The notes under the pieces: model-generated | Seen by the model: the letters and a program-made list of their open reading frames with translations, nothing else | Told to the model about the DNA's origin: nothing | The model's database searches: none | Made by a program: the position numbers and the translations under genes | Part shown: in pieces, positions 41,103-43,566 of the stretch | Layout: each line of letters opens with the position of its first letter | Position numbering within the stretch: position 1 is the stretch's first letter | Assembly: GCA_022562915.1 (NCBI GenBank) | Contig: JADFOJ010000022.1 | Location: 1 to 43,566, forward strand | Source of the DNA: Planctomycetota bacterium | GTDB taxonomy: Bacteria > Planctomycetota > Phycisphaerae > Phycisphaerales > SM1A02 | Direction: 5' to 3' | DNA length: 43,566 nucleotides

Positions 41103-43566
41103 ATGTTGGGTAGATTCGTCATTCTCAGCGGCCTGCTTCTCGGCACCGGTCTTGCAACCGCACAGGTGCTTCAGCACACCAAACCGGCCCCGACGACGAA
41201 CCGTGCGCTGCAGGACGATCCTGCCAGTAAGCCCGGCGTTCCGCCAGGCGTGTGCCAGTTGTTCTTCACCAAGGCCGAATTCGACGCCTTCAACCAGTCC
41301 GAGGGCAAGTTCATGAAGGGCATCGAGGACTTCGAACCGCCCGTATCAAACGTCGGGCCGGATGCCATCGCGGTTCTTGTCGATCCACTGCAGGGCAACG
41401 TGCCGAACGTCGACCCCCTCGGCCTCGGTTTCCCGAACGGCCTGCTCAACAAGAACCTGCTCATCCAGTCCAACATCTTCGAGTTCAACGCCCCGATGAT
41501 CAGCCCGGGCAGCGGCCTGGTTGCGCTCGGGCCCGGCTTCATCGCGCCGGGCATCCCCAACAGCGTCAAGGTCGGCGCGGATCAGTTTGCCCAGAGCACG
41601 GATCTCATCTTCACGGACGACTCCAACAAGACCGGCGTCGGCTTCACGGTCGAGGAACCGACCGGGCCTGGTTTCGTGCACATCTCGATCTTCGACAAGC
41701 TGAACGTGGAGATCTTTCGCGGCCAGTTCGACACGCCGCCGGGCGAGAAGCTGTTCCTTGGCTTCTGGTGCATTCAGGCGATCGGCCGCATCAACATCGG
41801 CGGCCCCGGCGGCGAACTCGTCGACAACATCCAGATGTGGGAGGACACTCCCCCGCAGATGCCCTCCTGCCCGTGGGACTGCGGCCTCCCGCAGGACAAG
41901 AACGTCGGGATCGTGGACTTCCTGGCGCTGCTCGCCCAATGGGGCGGGCCTGGCACCTGCGACTTCGACGGCGGCGGCGTCGGGATCACCGACTTCCTGA
42001 AGCTGCTCGGCTCCTGGGGCCCGTGCCCGGCACCGATCAACGACGAGTGCGCCGGCAAGATCATCATCGACCGGTTCGACTCCGGCGGGACGCTGGAGGA
42101 GCACTTCGACATGTTCGGCGCGACACCGAGCCCGGACCCATCCCTGTGCATCCTGGTCGATCCGAACCCGTTCAAGGACATCTGGTACTGCCTGAGAAAC
42201 AACACCAACGAAAAGAAGATCGTGACGCTCTCCGGGAGCGTGGACCTGCTCGCCGAGGTCAGGGCCGGGTGCGACTGCGCGAACCCGGGCCCGCTGGTGA
42301 CCTGCGGGCGCCTCGTCTCGGCGGTGCCGACATCGTTCACCATGCAGGCGGGCGACGAGGTCTGCATCAGGCTGCTCAACGACCTCGGTCTGCCCAACGA
42401 CCAGATCAAGGGCAACCTGATCATCACCAACCAGCCGGTCCCGCCGGATGACCTGAACTTCTTCCTCGACCCGATCCTCTTCTTCGAGGCCCTGGACCTG
42501 GCGGGCAAGACCGAGAAGTTCCTCTGGAACTTCAAGCCGGACTTCGCACCGCCGAACCAGTTGATCGGCGTCACGTCACCGCTCGACATAAACACGCATT
42601 TCGTCAATGCACCCGGCGTGTGGTCCGACGGCGTGGTCAACCTCTGGCCGCCGGAGGTCGACAACGTGCAGTTCGCGGCGAACCTCAACCCCCAGGGCCC
42701 GTTTATCCCCGGGCAGTTCCTGCTCTACGTCAAGGGAGGTCCCGACGTTCTGCTGGACAACAATGCGGTGCTGGCACGCATCGATCCCGCGGGTCTGGAC
42801 AGCAGCCTGACCATCTTCAGCGGTCCGCCGGCCCCGATCGACGACAACCACACGGCGATGCAGCTCGAAGTCGTCTCGCTGGGGCAGCCCGGCCAGGTGG
42901 CGGTCATCCACGTGACCGTCTACGACAAGGCGGACGTCGAGATGGGCAAGTTCGTGCTGACACTGGAGGCGGGTCAGAAGCAGTTCCTCGCCTTCATGAC
43001 CAAGGACCCGGCGGTGACCATCGGCAGGGTGGACATCTGGGACGTCAACGGCTCCGAGGAGGGGATCTCGGCGATCGCGACGTACAACCAGCAGGTGCCG
43101 CCCGACGTCGTGAAGTTCGCCGAGACCCCGGCGGACTTCTTCGGCAACCTTCCGCTGACGAAGTTCACGAAGTTCACCTGGAACTTCAAGCCCGACAACC
43201 TTCCACAGGGCGTCCCGCCGATCCTGATCGGGGACCCGCTGGACATCCTTACCCACCCGGTCGTCGCCCCGGGAATCTGGGACGGCCCGGCCGGGACGTT
43301 GTGGCCGCCGGAGGTGGACAATGTCCAGTTCTCCTCCAACATCAACCCGCAGGGGCCTTACGGCCCGGCAGACGGGATGCTCTACCTCAAGGGCCCGTCG
43401 TCGGACTTCCCACTGGACAACAACGGGCTGGTGGCCGAGTCATTCGTCGGCGGCCCCGATACGAGCCTGACCATCTTCAGCGGCCCGCCGGCGGGGGACA
43501 ACCACACGGCGTTCGAGCTCGAGCTGGTCTCGGCGACGCTCGGCGCCGTCGCGGTGATGCACATCT
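41103..43566 (+). CDS. Second large secreted paralogue, 3' end outside the window
   Basis: Open for 821 codons to the window edge, no stop reached. The first 16 residues match the first paralogue except one (MLGRFVILSG), and the ribosome-binding site is the same. It differs in an extra N-terminal domain (about 50-250) whose end (FVHISIFDKLNVEIFRGQF, then GRINI) looks like a diverged copy of the repeat domain. Next come the dockerin-like doublet (about 255-306), the linker domain, and two repeat domains (from about 446 and 663). The Cys-rich end seen in the first copy would lie beyond the window. ATG at 41103 preceded by AAGGAGC. Confidence 0.85.
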   Translation, partial: MLGRFVILSGLLLGTGLATAQVLQHTKPAPTTNRALQDDPASKPGVPPGVCQLFFTKAEFDAFNQSEGKFMKGIEDFEPPVSNVGPDAIAVLVDPLQGNVPNVDPLGLGFPNGLLNKNLLIQSNIFEFNAPMISPGSGLVALGPGFIAPGIPNSVKVGADQFAQSTDLIFTDDSNKTGVGFTVEEPTGPGFVHISIFDKLNVEIFRGQFDTPPGEKLFLGFWCIQAIGRINIGGPGGELVDNIQMWEDTPPQMPSCPWDCGLPQDKNVGIVDFLALLAQWGGPGTCDFDGGGVGITDFLKLLGSWGPCPAPINDECAGKIIIDRFDSGGTLEEHFDMFGATPSPDPSLCILVDPNPFKDIWYCLRNNTNEKKIVTLSGSVDLLAEVRAGCDCANPGPLVTCGRLVSAVPTSFTMQAGDEVCIRLLNDLGLPNDQIKGNLIITNQPVPPDDLNFFLDPILFFEALDLAGKTEKFLWNFKPDFAPPNQLIGVTSPLDINTHFVNAPGVWSDGVVNLWPPEVDNVQFAANLNPQGPFIPGQFLLYVKGGPDVLLDNNAVLARIDPAGLDSSLTIFSGPPAPIDDNHTAMQLEVVSLGQPGQVAVIHVTVYDKADVEMGKFVLTLEAGQKQFLAFMTKDPAVTIGRVDIWDVNGSEEGISAIATYNQQVPPDVVKFAETPADFFGNLPLTKFTKFTWNFKPDNLPQGVPPILIGDPLDILTHPVVAPGIWDGPAGTLWPPEVDNVQFSSNINPQGPYGPADGMLYLKGPSSDFPLDNNGLVAESFVGGPDTSLTIFSGPPAGDNHTAFELELVSATLGAVAVMHI

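Overview
The window is GC-rich, densely packed bacterial DNA. It most likely comes from a planctomycete of the class Phycisphaerae or a close relative. Four things point there: a planctomycete-type cytochrome c domain fused to a small membrane protein; secreted proteins with a dockerin-like doublet and a Cys-rich segment (DCC...PGC...CC); a Bat-type operon in the layout common in planctomycetes; and lipid A genes (lpxA, lpxB, lpxI) with a DUF374 acyltransferase. The taxonomic call is inference; no rRNA gene is present.

Layout. 1-2544: a secreted S9A prolyl oligopeptidase, tail to tail with a 56-codon gene of unknown function. 2816-11401: an eight-gene, tightly overlapping operon: MoxR ATPase, DUF58 protein, lipoprotein, two von Willebrand factor A proteins (BatA, BatB), Gln-rich TPR protein, BatD and a TPR/SH3 protein. 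11571-20555: a porin divergent from an ECF sigma/anti-sigma pair, then a complete RND efflux system (pump, adaptor lipoprotein, outer-membrane factor). 20666-25980: a metallolyase that lacks the catalytic Cys of HMG-CoA lyase, then a small gene with a good promoter leading into lpxA-lpxB, with lpxI converging on lpxB, and a DUF374 acyltransferase. 26004-30939: a cystathionine beta-synthase-like enzyme with CBS domains, a conserved-looking unknown, an initiator tRNA, a PilZ protein, a membrane protein with an extreme acidic tail, and dprA. 31094-32230: lexA, whose stop codon lies inside a MITE-like palindrome and whose upstream region carries a candidate operator. 32300-37849: a class V aminotransferase, a cytochrome/DUF2231-like membrane protein, a secreted unknown, a SPOR-domain lipoprotein and an acyl-CoA synthetase. 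37869-43566: two large secreted paralogues in tandem, each behind a duplicated leader; the second runs off the window.

Two non-coding features stand out. First, a dispersed intergenic element appears five times. Full copies have terminal inverted repeats (TGGCACGGT/ACCGTGCCA) enclosing three hairpins, with compensatory changes in the stems. Three of the five copies lie between convergent genes. Second, the two secreted paralogues share about 310 bp of upstream sequence, including the same -35/-10 pair with identical spacing, so the duplication carried its promoter and a leader of over 200 nt.

Start sites were chosen from ribosome-binding sites, signal peptides and 4-base overlaps with the gene upstream. 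Function calls rest on motifs read by eye; no database search was possible.
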